Below are positions 9,227-19,464 of a stretch of DNA of 64,000 nt, piece by piece (position 1 is the stretch's first letter; every line of letters starts with the position of its first letter). This DNA is from Thermoplasmata archaeon (lineage in GTDB: Archaea > Thermoplasmatota > E2 > DHVEG-1), in assembly GCA_014894395.1 (NCBI GenBank), contig JADBLO010000059.1:1-64000 (forward strand). Reading direction: 5' to 3'. The position numbers and the translations under genes were made by a program. The notes under the pieces were generated by a model, which made no database searches, was not told the DNA's origin, and saw only the letters and a list, made by a program, of their open reading frames with translations.

Positions 9227-10006
9227 ATGAGTTATAAAGACATCATCGTTGAAAAGAAAAACGCAGTCGCAACAATCATCATGAACCGGCCACAGGTCCT
9301 CAATGCGTTAGATAAAGTAACATTGGAAGAACTCATCAACGCAGTGGAGGAGCTGGAAAACGACCCTGCCATTCACGTGGCAATACTCACAGGGGAAGAA
9401 AAAGCGTTCATCGCAGGCGCAGACATCAAACAAATGCAGCAGATGAACACGCTGCAGGCAAAAGAGTTCGCAGCACTTGGACATCGGCTTCTGCAGAACA
9501 TAGAAAACTCACGTCTTCCCTACATCGCTGCAGTCAACGGGTACGCACTTGGGGGTGGCTGTGAGGTGATGATGGCCTGTGACATTGTCCTTGCCTCTGC
9601 GAATGCAAAGATAGGTCAGCCGGAAATTAATCTTGGGATCCACCCGGGGTTCGGAGGGACGCAACGACTGCCACGGCTTGTTGGAACCATAAAAGCAAAA
9701 GAGCTGCTTCTCACCGGTGATACGATTGATGCACAGGAAGCATGTCGCATCGGCCTGGTAAACAAGGTTGTCGACCATGAGAAACTCATGGAGGAAGCGG
9801 ATAAACTCGCACAAAAAATCGCAGGGAAATCCACTGTTCAGACCGGATTTATCAAAGCACTGGTCAATAAAGGAAGTAACATTGATCTTCCATCGGCATG
9901 CGCACTTGAGATCTCTTATTTCTCCGCAAGCTTCTCCACAGAAGACCAGAAAGAAGGCATGATTGCGTTCCTGGAAAAAAGAAAACCCCTGTTTAAAGGA
10001 AAATAA
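9227..10006 (+). CDS. Enoyl-CoA hydratase / crotonase
   Basis: Crotonases add water across the double bond of enoyl-CoA, here probably crotonyl-CoA given the neighbours. The oxyanion hole and CoA-binding region is FIAGADIKQM. The two catalytic Glu regions are GYALGGGCE and QPEINLGIHPGFGGTQRLPR. The length of 259 residues is typical. GAGGTGAG lies across the stop of the preceding dehydrogenase, 7 bases before this ATG. The three genes form a tight operon covering crotonyl-CoA to acetyl-CoA. The direction of flux cannot be read from sequence. Confidence 0.94.
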   Translation: MSYKDIIVEKKNAVATIIMNRPQVLNALDKVTLEELINAVEELENDPAIHVAILTGEEKAFIAGADIKQMQQMNTLQAKEFAALGHRLLQNIENSRLPYIAAVNGYALGGGCEVMMACDIVLASANAKIGQPEINLGIHPGFGGTQRLPRLVGTIKAKELLLTGDTIDAQEACRIGLVNKVVDHEKLMEEADKLAQKIAGKSTVQTGFIKALVNKGSNIDLPSACALEISYFSASFSTEDQKEGMIAFLEKRKPLFKGK

Positions 10007-10050
10007 TCAGGAGACAACATAAAAAAAACTTCACTATATTATAAAGGATA

Positions 10051-10060
10051 CCTTTATAAA
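10051..10060 (+). promoter_or_regulatory. TATA box CTTTATAAAA
   Basis: A good archaeal TATA box lies about 40 bases before the next start codon. The predicted transcript start is near 10080, with a short leader containing GGTGA before the ATG. Confidence 0.5.
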
Positions 10061-10097
10061 AGAATTCCTTATTAGTAAATACTACTGGGTGAAAGTG

Positions 10098-11108
10098 ATG
10101 AAAACGAAACTTATTGGATTGTTAATATGTGTAATGCTGATGACCACACTTTTAGCAGTTGCAAAACCTCCACAAAAAATAGAGATTACCTCATCAACAG
10201 AAACGATGTCTACTGCATACGATGCTGATGTCCCTGTATGGGAAATCGGTGATTACTGGACATACCAGATCGATAACATTTCCATACTGTATCAACAAGA
10301 AGGCAAATTAATTAATCTGTACCTTACGATAGCAGAATTACCACTGACCGTTATCAGTACGACAGGGGACTTCTATACATTGGAGTTCCAAACATCCGTA
10401 AGCGGACTATGTAAAGTCAACGTTGATTTAGGCGACGGTCCTGTGAACCTAACAATCACCTTTTCAGACCTTGAAATCTCAGGAAACGTACTCATTGAAA
10501 AATCTACCTTAGGAATCAAGGAAGTATCTGCTGGTTTTATCAAAGGAAAATTCTTGGTCGATATCCTCGAACAACCATATATTAAGTTACCAAGTATTCT
10601 TCAAAAAATTTCAGCGAAGATAACCATGAACATGACAACAACCTTTGACACGCCCTTTTCATTGCTGACGTTTCCCTTAAGCGCAGGAATTTTTTGGAAC
10701 TTAACAGCGACAAATTTCACGATAAACGGGAAAATTCAATGTTTATGGTTTAACCTCATCAATTTCCTCAACAACATGGCCAAACTAATTGGCTATGAAT
10801 TCTTACCTCCCGAAGTTGCCGCGCTCCTTCCAATCATTGATATCAAAGAGGCATTAACCACACTTGGTCCTGGAAACGTGTTTGAAATTCCTGCCTTAGC
10901 TGATGCGTTTTTCTGCCTGAACACCGAAAATATTACGGTCCCCGCAGGAACCTATGAAGCATATAATATTACACTTATCGGAGGACTCGGTCAATGTTAC
11001 TACGCGCCCACAGCGGGAAACATGGTCAAAATAACAGGGAATTTCGAAGAAATCATCCCCTACATAACAAACATCAATATGGAGCTTCTCTCGACAAACT
11101 ACAGTTAA
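10098..11108 (+). CDS. Secreted protein of unknown function
   Basis: A signal peptide (LIGLLICVMLMTTLLAVA) is followed by about 310 residues rich in Thr, Asn and hydrophobic beta-strand pattern. The mature region begins VPVWEIGDYWTYQIDN, a phrase I associate with secreted archaeal proteins of unknown role. Several N-glycosylation sequons are present, and there is no C-terminal anchor. The ATG at 10098 was preferred to the upstream GTG because GGTGA is properly spaced from it. It lies between two acyl-CoA gene groups and has its own promoter, so functional linkage to them is doubtful. Confidence 0.75.
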   Translation: MKTKLIGLLICVMLMTTLLAVAKPPQKIEITSSTETMSTAYDADVPVWEIGDYWTYQIDNISILYQQEGKLINLYLTIAELPLTVISTTGDFYTLEFQTSVSGLCKVNVDLGDGPVNLTITFSDLEISGNVLIEKSTLGIKEVSAGFIKGKFLVDILEQPYIKLPSILQKISAKITMNMTTTFDTPFSLLTFPLSAGIFWNLTATNFTINGKIQCLWFNLINFLNNMAKLIGYEFLPPEVAALLPIIDIKEALTTLGPGNVFEIPALADAFFCLNTENITVPAGTYEAYNITLIGGLGQCYYAPTAGNMVKITGNFEEIIPYITNINMELLSTNYS

Positions 11109-11175
11109 TCTTCCTGCATAATCCTCTCTGAAGTAACAGGAGCACTCATCGCTCTCATTGAAAATTCTTTTTCAA

Positions 11176-12114
11176 TTACTTCAGAATTTTTCCTAAAATA
11201 TCATCAGCAGCGGTGTAGGGGTCAAGCTCTTTTTTAGAAATTTGATCAATGCAACAGTCCACTGTTTTTTTCAGTTTTTTTTCATCAAAGATAAAGCTCA
11301 TGAGTCGTTTGCGTATGATTTCAATGAGCTCTGCTTCGTACCGTTGTCGTCTCCGCGTGTCAAATGTCTTGCTTTTTTTAAGGTACTCTTGATGTTCGGC
11401 AATCTTAGAAGTAAGCAGCTGAATTCCTTTTTTTTGCTTCACCGAGGTCGCAACAATAGGTGTTCTATACTCAGTATGTCCCACAAGATCAAGCATGGAC
11501 TCAAGGTCCGCAACCGTCTGTTCCACACCAGGTTTATCCGCTTTATTGACCACAAAGATATCTGCTATCTCCATGAGACCTGCTTTAATCGTCTGAACAG
11601 AATCACCAAGCCCGGGAATGAGGACGACAAGAGTGGTATCAGCAATCTTCACGATATCGACTTCATCCTGGCCAACACCAACTGTTTCAATGAGGATAAC
11701 GTTCATTCCTGCGGCATCAAGGATTTCCACGACATCGTACAGAGCACTCGTTAACCCTCCCATCATCCCTCTCGTCCCCATACTGCGGATAAACACACCG
11801 CTGTCGGTTGAGAGGTCCATCATTCTGATACGGTCACCAAGTAAGGCACCGCCGCTGAACGGACTCGTGGGATCAATCGCGATGATCCCAACCTTTTTTC
11901 CTTCGGCTCGATACGCCAAGGCAAGTTCGAAAATCAAGGAGCTTTTCCCGCTCCCCATCACACCAGTGACCCCGATGATCTGGGCCTGACCCGTATACCG
12001 GTGGATCTGTTTCATTGCTTCAATAGCCTCGGGTACATCGTTCTCAACCAGGGTTATCAGCCGAGCAATCGACCGCGGATCACCGGCAATAACCTTTGCG
12101 GAAAGCTCACTCAT
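11176..12114 (-). CDS. meaB: MeaB-type GTPase, chaperone of methylmalonyl-CoA mutase
   Basis: MeaB/ArgK G3E GTPases load and protect adenosylcobalamin in methylmalonyl-CoA mutase. Visible motifs are the P-loop [10 protein letters not shown], the switch region [15 protein letters not shown], the G3-like ETVGVGQDE, and the base-specificity motif VNKAD. The usual Pro of the GxPGxGKS loop is Met here. The length of 312 residues is normal. The gene overlaps the mutase small-subunit gene by four bases (ATGA). As last of the four-gene leftward operon it sits next to its expected client. Confidence 0.94.
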   Translation of the reverse strand: MSELSAKVIAGDPRSIARLITLVENDVPEAIEAMKQIHRYTGQAQIIGVTGVMGSGKSSLIFELALAYRAEGKKVGIIAIDPTSPFSGGALLGDRIRMMDLSTDSGVFIRSMGTRGMMGGLTSALYDVVEILDAAGMNVILIETVGVGQDEVDIVKIADTTLVVLIPGLGDSVQTIKAGLMEIADIFVVNKADKPGVEQTVADLESMLDLVGHTEYRTPIVATSVKQKKGIQLLTSKIAEHQEYLKKSKTFDTRRRQRYEAELIEIIRKRLMSFIFDEKKLKKTVDCCIDQISKKELDPYTAADDILGKILK

Positions 12115-12506
12115 CGTTTCACGTTCTTTTTGATATAGCTCACAATATCCTCAACCGGCGTCCCTGGTCCAAAAACCTCAGCGATCCCCGCCTTCTTCAA
12201 CCCGGGAACATCCTGCTGAGGAATGATGCCGCCGCCGACAATCAACACATCGTCCATCTGTTTTTCTTTTAACAGCAGGGCAACATCGATGAACAGCGTC
12301 ATATGGGCACCGGAGAGTAAACTCAATCCGACAACGTCAACATCTTCCTGAATAGCGGTGTTCACAATCTGTTCTGCGGTCTGATGCAGACCTGTATATA
12401 CTACTTCCATGCCAGCATCCCGGAGCGCACGGGCAACAATTTTCGCACCGCGATCATGGCCATCTAGACCTGGTTTTGCAACCAATACCCTAATTTTTTT
12501 TATCAT
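12111..12506 (-). CDS. mcmA2: Methylmalonyl-CoA mutase, B12-binding subunit
   Basis: This is a stand-alone cobalamin-binding domain of 131 residues. It has the base-off B12 signature in [12 protein letters not shown] (DxHxxG, with His as lower cobalt ligand), then the SLLSGAH and GGGIIPQQD loops that surround the cofactor tail. In archaea the mutase is commonly split this way. AAGGAG lies before the ATG. It follows the large subunit by 12 bases and overlaps meaB. Confidence 0.96.
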   Translation of the reverse strand: MIKKIRVLVAKPGLDGHDRGAKIVARALRDAGMEVVYTGLHQTAEQIVNTAIQEDVDVVGLSLLSGAHMTLFIDVALLLKEKQMDDVLIVGGGIIPQQDVPGLKKAGIAEVFGPGTPVEDIVSYIKKNVKR

Positions 12507-12518
12507 GGTTTTTTCTCC

Positions 12519-14195
12519 TTAAAAAATCGCTTGTTCTTTATACTCTCCAAACACCTCTCGTAGGACGTCGCAGGTTTCCCCTAATGTCGCATAGCTATGG
12601 ATACAATCCAGTATAAAAGGCATGAGGTTTTCGTCTCCTTCCGCTGCTTTCCGTAGCCGCTGGAGGTGGTTCTGAACCTTTGTCGCATCTCGTTCTGAAC
12701 GGAGTTTCTTCAACCGGTGTATCTGTCGTTCCTCGCCTTTCTCATCCATCTTCAGAATCGGAATCGAAGGTTCTTCATCGAGTTTGTAGCGGTTCACCCC
12801 GACAATAATTCGCTTGTTCTCATCTGTCTCCTTTTGATACCGATATGCGCTTTCAGCAATCTCCCGTTGGAAGAATCCTTTTTCAATCGCGGGGATGACT
12901 CCACCGAGCCGTTCGACCTTATCGAAATACTTGTAGGTTTCCTCCTCCATCTTCGATGTTAACCATTCGATATAATAGGAACCACCGAGCGGGTCGACGG
13001 TATCGGTGACGCCACTTTCTTCCGCGATGATCTGCTGGGTTCGTAGTGCGATCCGCACCGCTTTTTCCGAGGGTAACGCAAGAGCTTCATCCATGGAGTT
13101 GGTATGTAACGACTGTGTGCCGCCTAAGACAGCGGCGAGTGCTTGCATCGTCACCCGAACAATGTTCATTTCTGGTTGTTGCGCAGTAAGAGAACACCCT
13201 GCTGTCTGGGTATGAAACCGCATCCATAATGACCGTTGTTTTTTCGCACCAAGTTTTTTCATCTCAGATGCCCAAATCCTGCGGGCAGCCCGATATTTGG
13301 CTATCTCTTCAAAGAAATCATTGTGAGCGTTGAAAAAGAAACTAAGCCGTGGCGCAAAATCATCAATAGAAAGACCTCGTTTCATCGCAGCTTTGACGTA
13401 TTCAATCCCGTCACCTAAGGTAAACGCGAGCTCTTGAACTGCGGTCGACCCAGCTTCTCTGATATGGTACCCGCTGATGCTGATCGTATTCCATTTTGGA
13501 ATGTTTTTAAAACCATATTCAAAGGTGTCAACAATCAACCGCATGGACGGCTCCGGGGGGAAGATGTATGATTTCTGCGCAATATATTCCTTAAGGATAT
13601 CATTTTGGATGGTTCCACCGATCTTATCTTTCTTGATTCCCTGGTTCTCAGCGTTCGCGATGTACATCGCCCACACTATAGCAGCAGGACCGTTAATCGT
13701 CATCGAGGTCGTAATTTTATCTAACGGGATCCCATGAAAGAGCAACTCCATGTCGAGTAATGACGAAATCGCGACACCGCATTTCCCAAACTCGCCTCGT
13801 GCGAGCGGGTGATCGGTGTCGTACCCGTATAACGTCGGATAATCAAACGCGACACTCAACCCGGTTTCGCCATGTTCCAAGAGATAGTGATACCGCTTGT
13901 TTGTCTCTTCCGCACTCCCGAACCCAGCGAACTGACGCATCGTCCAGAGACGGCCTCGATACAGGTTCGGGTGCACGCCTCGAAGAAACGGTTCCTCTCC
14001 AGGGAACCCAACATCCTTCAGATACTCAAGATCTGCGATATCTTCCGGTGTATACAGATTTTTAATTTCAATATCGGAGAGATTCTTGAATTTCTGTTTT
14101 CTTTCAGGGTTTTCTGAAATCGCCTTGGAATATTTTTGTTTCTCCCAGTCTACTCGTTTCTTTTGTATCTGCTTGATTGTTTCTTTTTCAACCAT
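12519..14195 (-). CDS. mcmA1: Methylmalonyl-CoA mutase, large (substrate-binding) subunit
   Basis: This subunit catalyses the radical rearrangement between methylmalonyl-CoA and succinyl-CoA together with the B12 subunit downstream. The substrate TIM barrel is recognised from [54 protein letters not shown] and [15 protein letters not shown]. The length is about 559 residues, typical of the split archaeal enzyme. The ORF track starts at a TTG six codons upstream. The ATG at 14195 has GAGGAG 4-5 bases before it and is preferred. Its place behind the adenosyltransferase gene ties cofactor supply to the enzyme. Confidence 0.95.
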   Translation of the reverse strand: MVEKETIKQIQKKRVDWEKQKYSKAISENPERKQKFKNLSDIEIKNLYTPEDIADLEYLKDVGFPGEEPFLRGVHPNLYRGRLWTMRQFAGFGSAEETNKRYHYLLEHGETGLSVAFDYPTLYGYDTDHPLARGEFGKCGVAISSLLDMELLFHGIPLDKITTSMTINGPAAIVWAMYIANAENQGIKKDKIGGTIQNDILKEYIAQKSYIFPPEPSMRLIVDTFEYGFKNIPKWNTISISGYHIREAGSTAVQELAFTLGDGIEYVKAAMKRGLSIDDFAPRLSFFFNAHNDFFEEIAKYRAARRIWASEMKKLGAKKQRSLWMRFHTQTAGCSLTAQQPEMNIVRVTMQALAAVLGGTQSLHTNSMDEALALPSEKAVRIALRTQQIIAEESGVTDTVDPLGGSYYIEWLTSKMEEETYKYFDKVERLGGVIPAIEKGFFQREIAESAYRYQKETDENKRIIVGVNRYKLDEEPSIPILKMDEKGEERQIHRLKKLRSERDATKVQNHLQRLRKAAEGDENLMPFILDCIHSYATLGETCDVLREVFGEYKEQAIF

Positions 14196-14215
14196 GTTGC
14201 TCCTCGCCCTCAATC

Positions 14216-14740
14216 TTACCAGTCGATACCTTTTCTACTCTGGACTCCTTTCTGATACGGATGTTTGATTTCAAGTATTTCACTCACGATGTCAGCGTGT
14301 TTGATGATCTCTGGTGATGCATAGCGACCGGTTAAAACCAGCTCTAGAGTCTCTGGTTTATTTTCAAGTAATTCGATAACATCCTTTAAAGAAATGAGAT
14401 TAAAATCAAGAGCAACATTGATTTCATCAAGGATCACCAGGTCATAGGCATCTTTTTGTATGATTTCTTTTGCATAAGCAAATCCTTTTCGTGCGAGATC
14501 AATATCCACCTGTTCTGGTTTCTCTTTGGAGACAAATTCATCACGGCCAAACTGTACCACCGTGAAATTTTTTATATGTTGTAGCGCATCAAGTTCACTG
14601 TACCTTCGTCCTTTCATAAATTGAATCATTGCGACCTTCAGCCCCTCCCCGGTCGCTCGTATACCTAAACCAATTGCAGCGGTTGTTTTCCCTTTTCCGT
14701 TACCAGTATACACGTGAATAAAACCTTTTTTTAAGGACAT
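14216..14740 (-). CDS. cobA: Corrinoid adenosyltransferase (CobA/BtuR type)
   Basis: This enzyme transfers the adenosyl group of ATP to cob(I)alamin or cob(I)yrinate a,c-diamide, making the cofactor of methylmalonyl-CoA mutase. The Walker A motif is [14 protein letters not shown] near the N-terminus. The Walker B-like region is [14 protein letters not shown], and a C-terminal [11 protein letters not shown] stretch is typical of CobA/CobO. The length is 174 residues. It is first in the operon cobA-mcmA1-mcmA2-meaB. A TATA-like sequence AAATATAATAC lies about 30 bases before the ATG, so the transcript may be almost leaderless. Confidence 0.93.
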   Translation of the reverse strand: MSLKKGFIHVYTGNGKGKTTAAIGLGIRATGEGLKVAMIQFMKGRRYSELDALQHIKNFTVVQFGRDEFVSKEKPEQVDIDLARKGFAYAKEIIQKDAYDLVILDEINVALDFNLISLKDVIELLENKPETLELVLTGRYASPEIIKHADIVSEILEIKHPYQKGVQSRKGIDW

Positions 14741-14864
14741 GGTGAGTTTCTTTAACTTCTATCCGTATTATATTTCTTTCTTTTACAAAAACCATCTTTT
14801 TATAGGATTATCTCTATGGATATTAACAGAAACCTTTATGTTTGATGATTTGATTCCAACCCCC
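14741..14864. promoter_or_regulatory. Divergent promoter region between cobA and acyl-CoA dehydrogenase
   Basis: Leftward, AAATATAATAC (about 14766-14778, minus strand) serves cobA. Rightward, TTTTTATAGG (about 14797-14806) and a second box-like AACCTTTATG (14831-14840) precede the dehydrogenase. No Shine-Dalgarno sequence is visible before either candidate ATG of the dehydrogenase (14838, 14865). Confidence 0.45.
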
Positions 14865-16004
14865 ATGAAACTAGAACTCAACGAACAGCAAAAAATGATT
14901 CGAAACATGGTACGGGAATTCGCAGAAAAAGAGGTTGCACCGCTCGCCGCTGAACTTGATAAAAAGGGGGAGTATCCAACAAAAACACTTGAAAAAATGG
15001 CAAAACTAGGATTACTCGGCATTATTATCCCACAACAATATGGTGGAGCTGGTCTTGATACCATCAGCTATGTGACTGTCGTCGAAGAAATATCACGGAA
15101 ATGTGCCTCAACCGGTGTGATCACCTCAGTTCACAACTCACTTGCCGCCTGGCCTATCATGAAATATGGATCCGAAGAACAAAAAAAGAAATATCTCCCG
15201 ATTCTCGCAAAAGGAGAAAAAATCGGCGCGTTCGCAGGGACCGAACCAAACGCGGGTTCTGATCTAGGGGCGATGAAAACCACTGCGGTGCTCAAAGGCC
15301 ATCATTACATTATCAACGGGGACAAGACGTTTATCACCAGTGGTCCGAAAGCAGGGATTATCATCGTGTTCGCGGTGACCGATAAAAACGCGGGAACCAA
15401 GGGACTGAGCGCATTCATTATTGAAAACACATTTAAAGGATACAAGGTCGGCAGCATCTTTGATAAACTTGGTATTAACGCGTCACAAACCTCAGAGCTT
15501 CTCTTTGAAAACATGGAGGTTCCTCAGGAGAATCTTTTAGGCAAAGAAGGCGACGGGTTTAAAATCGCGTTAAGCACACTTGACGGGGGTCGAATCGGGA
15601 TTGCTGCCCAAGCGGTTGGTATTGCCCAGGCAGCACTTGATGAAAGCATCGCTTATTCCAAACAACGTGAGCAGTTCGGTAAACCCATCGCAAAATTCCA
15701 GGCGATCCAATGGATGATCGCGGATATGGCAACACGGATTGAAGCAGCACGATTCCTTGTCTATAACGCAGCCTACATAAAAGATAAAGGAGAACGATTC
15801 TCCAAAGAAGCAGCGATGGCAAAACTTTTTGCCTCAGAAACCGCGATGGAGGCGGTCATCAAGGCAGTGCAAATACATGGTGGGTACGGGTATACAAAAG
15901 AATACACGGTAGAACGATTATTCAGAGACGCAAAAATCACGGAGATTTATGAGGGTACCTCTGAAGTTCAACGTATGGTGATCTCCGCAAATCTCCTCGG
16001 ATGA
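14865..16004 (+). CDS. Acyl-CoA dehydrogenase
   Basis: This FAD enzyme oxidises acyl-CoA to enoyl-CoA and passes electrons to Etf, whose genes lie downstream. Motifs are [31 protein letters not shown], the C-terminal helical domain [19 protein letters not shown], and [30 protein letters not shown], which carries the catalytic Glu of the short-chain class. From the chosen ATG the protein is 379 residues and begins [19 protein letters not shown], matching the family N-terminus. The ORF-track start at 14739 adds a non-homologous hydrophobic stretch and overlaps the opposite promoter. ATG 14838 cannot be excluded. Confidence 0.94.
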   Translation: MKLELNEQQKMIRNMVREFAEKEVAPLAAELDKKGEYPTKTLEKMAKLGLLGIIIPQQYGGAGLDTISYVTVVEEISRKCASTGVITSVHNSLAAWPIMKYGSEEQKKKYLPILAKGEKIGAFAGTEPNAGSDLGAMKTTAVLKGHHYIINGDKTFITSGPKAGIIIVFAVTDKNAGTKGLSAFIIENTFKGYKVGSIFDKLGINASQTSELLFENMEVPQENLLGKEGDGFKIALSTLDGGRIGIAAQAVGIAQAALDESIAYSKQREQFGKPIAKFQAIQWMIADMATRIEAARFLVYNAAYIKDKGERFSKEAAMAKLFASETAMEAVIKAVQIHGGYGYTKEYTVERLFRDAKITEIYEGTSEVQRMVISANLLG

Positions 16005-16052
16005 TATCCTGTTTAATCGTAGTCGATAATGCATTCAGGTAGGTGAAAATAA

Positions 16053-17681
16053 ATGGGGGATTTTGAGTACGAGAAAACATATAAGGCGTGGAAATGGGAC
16101 ATCCCAAAGAAGTACAATATCGGTGCAGATGTTGTTGATAAACATGCTGCTTTAAAGAACCGCAACAAGGTGGCGCTCTACTGGGAGAACGCTGCTGGTG
16201 AAACCGCGAAGTACACGTTTGGGGATCTGAAGAACCTTTCAAACAAGTTTGGGAACGCGTTAAAAAAAATCGGGTTTAAAAAAGGAGACCGGTTTTTAAT
16301 CCGTCTTCCGAATATCCCTGCGTTTCAGATATCGTTTCTTGGTGGTGTCAAGATCGGTGCGGTACCGATTCCTTCCAGCGTCATGTTCCGTGAACACGAA
16401 ATAGAATATCGAATGAATGACAGCAGCGCAAAAGCAGTGATTACCACCCCTAAGTTTGTCAAAGAGGTTCATGCGATCAAAAAGAACTGCAAGACCCTGG
16501 AACATATTATCGTGGTTGGTGACGCACAAACAGGAGAATCCTCCTATGACGAGCTTATGAAAGGATCCTCCAGCAATCTTGATTTGGAGCCGACAAAGAG
16601 CACAGACATCGCATTCTTCTGTTACACCTCAGGTACCACTGGTAACCCCAAAGGCGCGGTGCATCTCCATCGATGGGTCCCAGGGAACGACCCCAGTGTG
16701 ATCTTCTGGCAGAATGCTCTGGAAACCGATATCGTTGCTCATACCGGGGATCTCAACTGGATTTATCCGCTGGGGAACGGATTTTTATATACCTGGCGTT
16801 GGGGGATATCCACATTTGTCTACGACGGGAAGTTCGACCCGGTGCATTGGTTTGAACTCATGGAGAAATATCGGGTGACGAACCTCGCGTCTGTTCCGAC
16901 CGCATATCGGATGTTTCTGACGATAAAAGACGCGGAGAAAACCTACGATCTCTCCGCGTTACGGCATTGTATCTCCGCTGGTGAACCCTTGAACCCTGAG
17001 GTAATCAAAGAGTGGAAACGACGGTTCGGGTTGGATGCCCATGATGGGATTGGCATGACCGAGGTGATGGTGTATCTCTCCAACATGCGAGACATGAAGA
17101 TTAAACTAGGGTCCTGTGGGAAACCACAACCCGGTCATATCTGCGCGCTTCTCGACGAAAACGGAAAACCGGTTCCTGTTGGTGAAACAGGCGTACTCGC
17201 AGTGAAGAAAACAGATCCCGGGCTTTTCAAAGAATATTGGAACAAACCAGAAAAAACACAAGAGAGCTTCAGTGGTGACTGGTTCCTCAGTGGTGATGTC
17301 CTCTATCAGGATGAAGAAGGGTACTATTGGTTCAGCGGGAGGAACGATGACCTGATCAAGGCGAGCGGGTATCGGATCTCACCGTTCGAAGTCGAATCAG
17401 CGATCATCTCCCATCCACAGGTGTTGGAATGCGCTGTGGTTGCAAGCCCTGATCCGATGCGAGGGACTATCATCAAGGCATATGTGGTGCTCCGTGACAG
17501 GAAGGACGCATCAGAAAACATGGTAAAAGAAATCCAGGAGCATACAAAGAAGGTCGCTGCTCCGTATAAATATCCGCGGGAAATCGAGTTTGTCACCGAG
17601 CTTCCAAAGACGCAGAGTGGAAAAATTAAAAGAAAGGATTTACGAGAGCTGGAAAGACAAAAGAAAGGAGTGTTGAAATGA
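16053..17681 (+). CDS. AMP-forming acyl-CoA synthetase (medium-chain/ACSM-like)
   Basis: This enzyme activates a carboxylic acid to its acyl-CoA with ATP, releasing AMP and PPi. Adenylate-forming motifs are the P-loop CYTSGTTGNPKGAVHLHR, the A5 region GIGMTEVMV, the A7/A8 hinge WFSGRNDDLIKASGYRISPFEVE, and the catalytic Lys motif LPKTQSGKIKRKDLRE. The length of 542 residues fits ACSM-like enzymes. The exact substrate (acetate to medium-chain or aromatic acid) cannot be told. AGGTGA precedes the ATG, and the 3' end overlaps etfB by four bases. The PPi made here is a potential substrate of the membrane pyrophosphatases encoded about 20 kb away. Confidence 0.92.
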   Translation: MGDFEYEKTYKAWKWDIPKKYNIGADVVDKHAALKNRNKVALYWENAAGETAKYTFGDLKNLSNKFGNALKKIGFKKGDRFLIRLPNIPAFQISFLGGVKIGAVPIPSSVMFREHEIEYRMNDSSAKAVITTPKFVKEVHAIKKNCKTLEHIIVVGDAQTGESSYDELMKGSSSNLDLEPTKSTDIAFFCYTSGTTGNPKGAVHLHRWVPGNDPSVIFWQNALETDIVAHTGDLNWIYPLGNGFLYTWRWGISTFVYDGKFDPVHWFELMEKYRVTNLASVPTAYRMFLTIKDAEKTYDLSALRHCISAGEPLNPEVIKEWKRRFGLDAHDGIGMTEVMVYLSNMRDMKIKLGSCGKPQPGHICALLDENGKPVPVGETGVLAVKKTDPGLFKEYWNKPEKTQESFSGDWFLSGDVLYQDEEGYYWFSGRNDDLIKASGYRISPFEVESAIISHPQVLECAVVASPDPMRGTIIKAYVVLRDRKDASENMVKEIQEHTKKVAAPYKYPREIEFVTELPKTQSGKIKRKDLRELERQKKGVLK

Positions 17682-18442
17682 ACATCATCGTATGTGCGAA
17701 ACAAGTGGTTGATGTCGCAGAGATAAAGGTTGATTCGTCGACTAAAAAACCGATTCTTGTTGGTGTGCCTCAGAAAATTAGTGACATGGATAAAAATGCA
17801 CTGGAAGAAGCGATCAAGGTTAAAGAAAAACACGGTGGGAAAATCACGATTCTAACGGTCGGTGCCCCCGATGCAAAGGAGCGGATGAAGGAGCTGCTTG
17901 CCATGGGTGCAGACGAAGGCGTTTTAATCCCGCCACCGGAACATGCTGATTATCATGTGATCGCTCATCTCTTAGCTGGTGCGATGAAAAAAATTGGGAG
18001 TTACGATATCATCTTCTGTGGTGAGGCATCCATTGATATGTTCTCAGGTCAGATGGGGCCACGTATCGCAGGACTGCTGAATATCCCGCAGATAACCTAT
18101 GCGCAGCAGGTGACCGTGGAACAAAATAAAGTAGTTGCAGAACGGAACCTTGGAGAGAAAGCAGTCATTATTGAATCCCCGTTTCCCGTGTTGATTACCG
18201 TGACAAAAGAAATCAATCAGCCGCGGCTCCCAAGTCTCATGGCAATCCTTGCATCATCCAGTAAACCGATTCATGAATGGCCTGCGACCGATGTGACAAC
18301 GGAGGCACTCGTGCCAAAGCTACAGACCATGGATATCAAAGGGATCCCGATGCAGCGGAAGAACATCATCTATCAAAATGACCTTGATCAATCAGTAGGA
18401 AAACTGGTTGACGAGCTTGCCAAAGTCGGAGTGTTGAGGTGA
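17678..18442 (+). CDS. etfB: Electron transfer flavoprotein, beta subunit
   Basis: EtfB binds AMP or FAD and forms the electron-carrying heterodimer with EtfA. The start MNIIVCAKQVVDVAEIKVD, the DKNALEEAIKVKE helix, the LAMGADEGVLI stretch and the VTVTKEINQPRLPSL-like loop are all characteristic. The length of 254 residues is normal. The start codon overlaps the end of the acyl-CoA synthetase gene, and its stop is directly followed by etfA. This places acyl-CoA dehydrogenase, synthetase and Etf in one likely transcription unit. Whether this Etf is of the bifurcating kind cannot be decided from the motifs seen. Confidence 0.94.
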   Translation: MNIIVCAKQVVDVAEIKVDSSTKKPILVGVPQKISDMDKNALEEAIKVKEKHGGKITILTVGAPDAKERMKELLAMGADEGVLIPPPEHADYHVIAHLLAGAMKKIGSYDIIFCGEASIDMFSGQMGPRIAGLLNIPQITYAQQVTVEQNKVVAERNLGEKAVIIESPFPVLITVTKEINQPRLPSLMAILASSSKPIHEWPATDVTTEALVPKLQTMDIKGIPMQRKNIIYQNDLDQSVGKLVDELAKVGVLR

Positions 18443-18447
18443 TTACC

Positions 18448-19398
18448 ATGGTACTCGTCTATTCTGATGAGAAGAAGTTGACCTTGGAATTACTGAATAT
18501 CGCAAGGGAACTTGCTTTAGAGCTTCATAAGAAAGTCATTGCAGTTGCCATCGGTCATGATGAGCATGCAACGGAGTACCTTGAACATGGTGCTGATCTG
18601 GTGATTGTCGCTGAGACGCCACAGCATCAGTTCAAAGCAGAGGAGTACACCAGCATCCTCCAAAGTATTATGAAAGAACATCGCAACGAGATCGTGCTTA
18701 TTGGCTCAAATAAAAATGGAAAAGAACTTGCTGGAAGGCTTGCATCAAAACTGGATGCCGGCTGCGTCATGGATTGCACGAAAGTATACATTCACGATAA
18801 GAAACTCACCACGGAACGCATCGTCTACAGCGGAAATGCAATCGCAGTTGAACAGTTCACCTCACCTCCACAGATTGTCACGATCCCTTCGAAGGTATTT
18901 GACCCGCTACCAAAGAATCCGAATCACAAAGGGGAAATCATCAAAAAGAAATTCGACAGTGAGCATTCCCCCTCAAAAATCCTGAAAGTCCAGGAGATGA
19001 AATCAGAGGGAGTAAACGTTGAGGACGCGCAAATCATTGTCTCCTGCGGCAGAGGATTCAAAAAGAAAGAAGATATCAAATTGGTCAGTGAGCTTGCGGA
19101 CGTCCTCAAAGGCAGGACCGTTGGATGCTCCCGTCCTATCGCGGCAGACCTGAAATGGCTGTCTGAGGATCATTGGATCGGACTGTCCGGTCATAAGGTA
19201 AAACCAAAGCTCTATGTCGCCTGCGGGATCTCCGGTCAGATCCAGCATATCGCAGGGATGCGTGACTCCGGTGTCATCGTCGCAATCAACAAAGACCCAG
19301 AAGCACTGATCTTTAAATCCGCTGACTACGGGATTGTCGGGGATCTCTACGAGGTTCTGCCGAAGTTGACCAGCGCGATTAAAGAAAAAATGGGGTAA
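18448..19398 (+). CDS. etfA: Electron transfer flavoprotein, alpha subunit
   Basis: EtfA carries the FAD that receives electrons from acyl-CoA dehydrogenases. The C-terminal FAD domain shows IVSCGRGFKK, GCSRPIAADLKWL, ACGISGQIQHIAGM and IVAINKDPEALIFKSADYGIVGD. The ORF-track GTG start overlaps the etfB stop. The ATG three codons later has GAGGTGA at a better distance and gives 316 residues, so it is used here. An iron-sulfur insertion, seen in some archaeal Etf proteins, is absent. Confidence 0.94.
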   Translation: MVLVYSDEKKLTLELLNIARELALELHKKVIAVAIGHDEHATEYLEHGADLVIVAETPQHQFKAEEYTSILQSIMKEHRNEIVLIGSNKNGKELAGRLASKLDAGCVMDCTKVYIHDKKLTTERIVYSGNAIAVEQFTSPPQIVTIPSKVFDPLPKNPNHKGEIIKKKFDSEHSPSKILKVQEMKSEGVNVEDAQIIVSCGRGFKKKEDIKLVSELADVLKGRTVGCSRPIAADLKWLSEDHWIGLSGHKVKPKLYVACGISGQIQHIAGMRDSGVIVAINKDPEALIFKSADYGIVGDLYEVLPKLTSAIKEKMG

Positions 19399-19427
19399 CT
19401 ATTTCAATTTCTTCACATAGAAAACAT

Positions 19428-19442
19428 GCTCAGGATCTGAGC
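19428..19442 (+). repeat. Short perfect hairpin between etfA and the DUF6125-like gene
   Basis: GCTCAG-GAT-CTGAGC is a perfect 6-base stem with a 3-base loop in a 66-base gap. It is not followed by a T-run, so a terminator role is unclear. Confidence 0.35.
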
Positions 19443-19464
19443 AGAACTCTTTACAGTGGTATGT

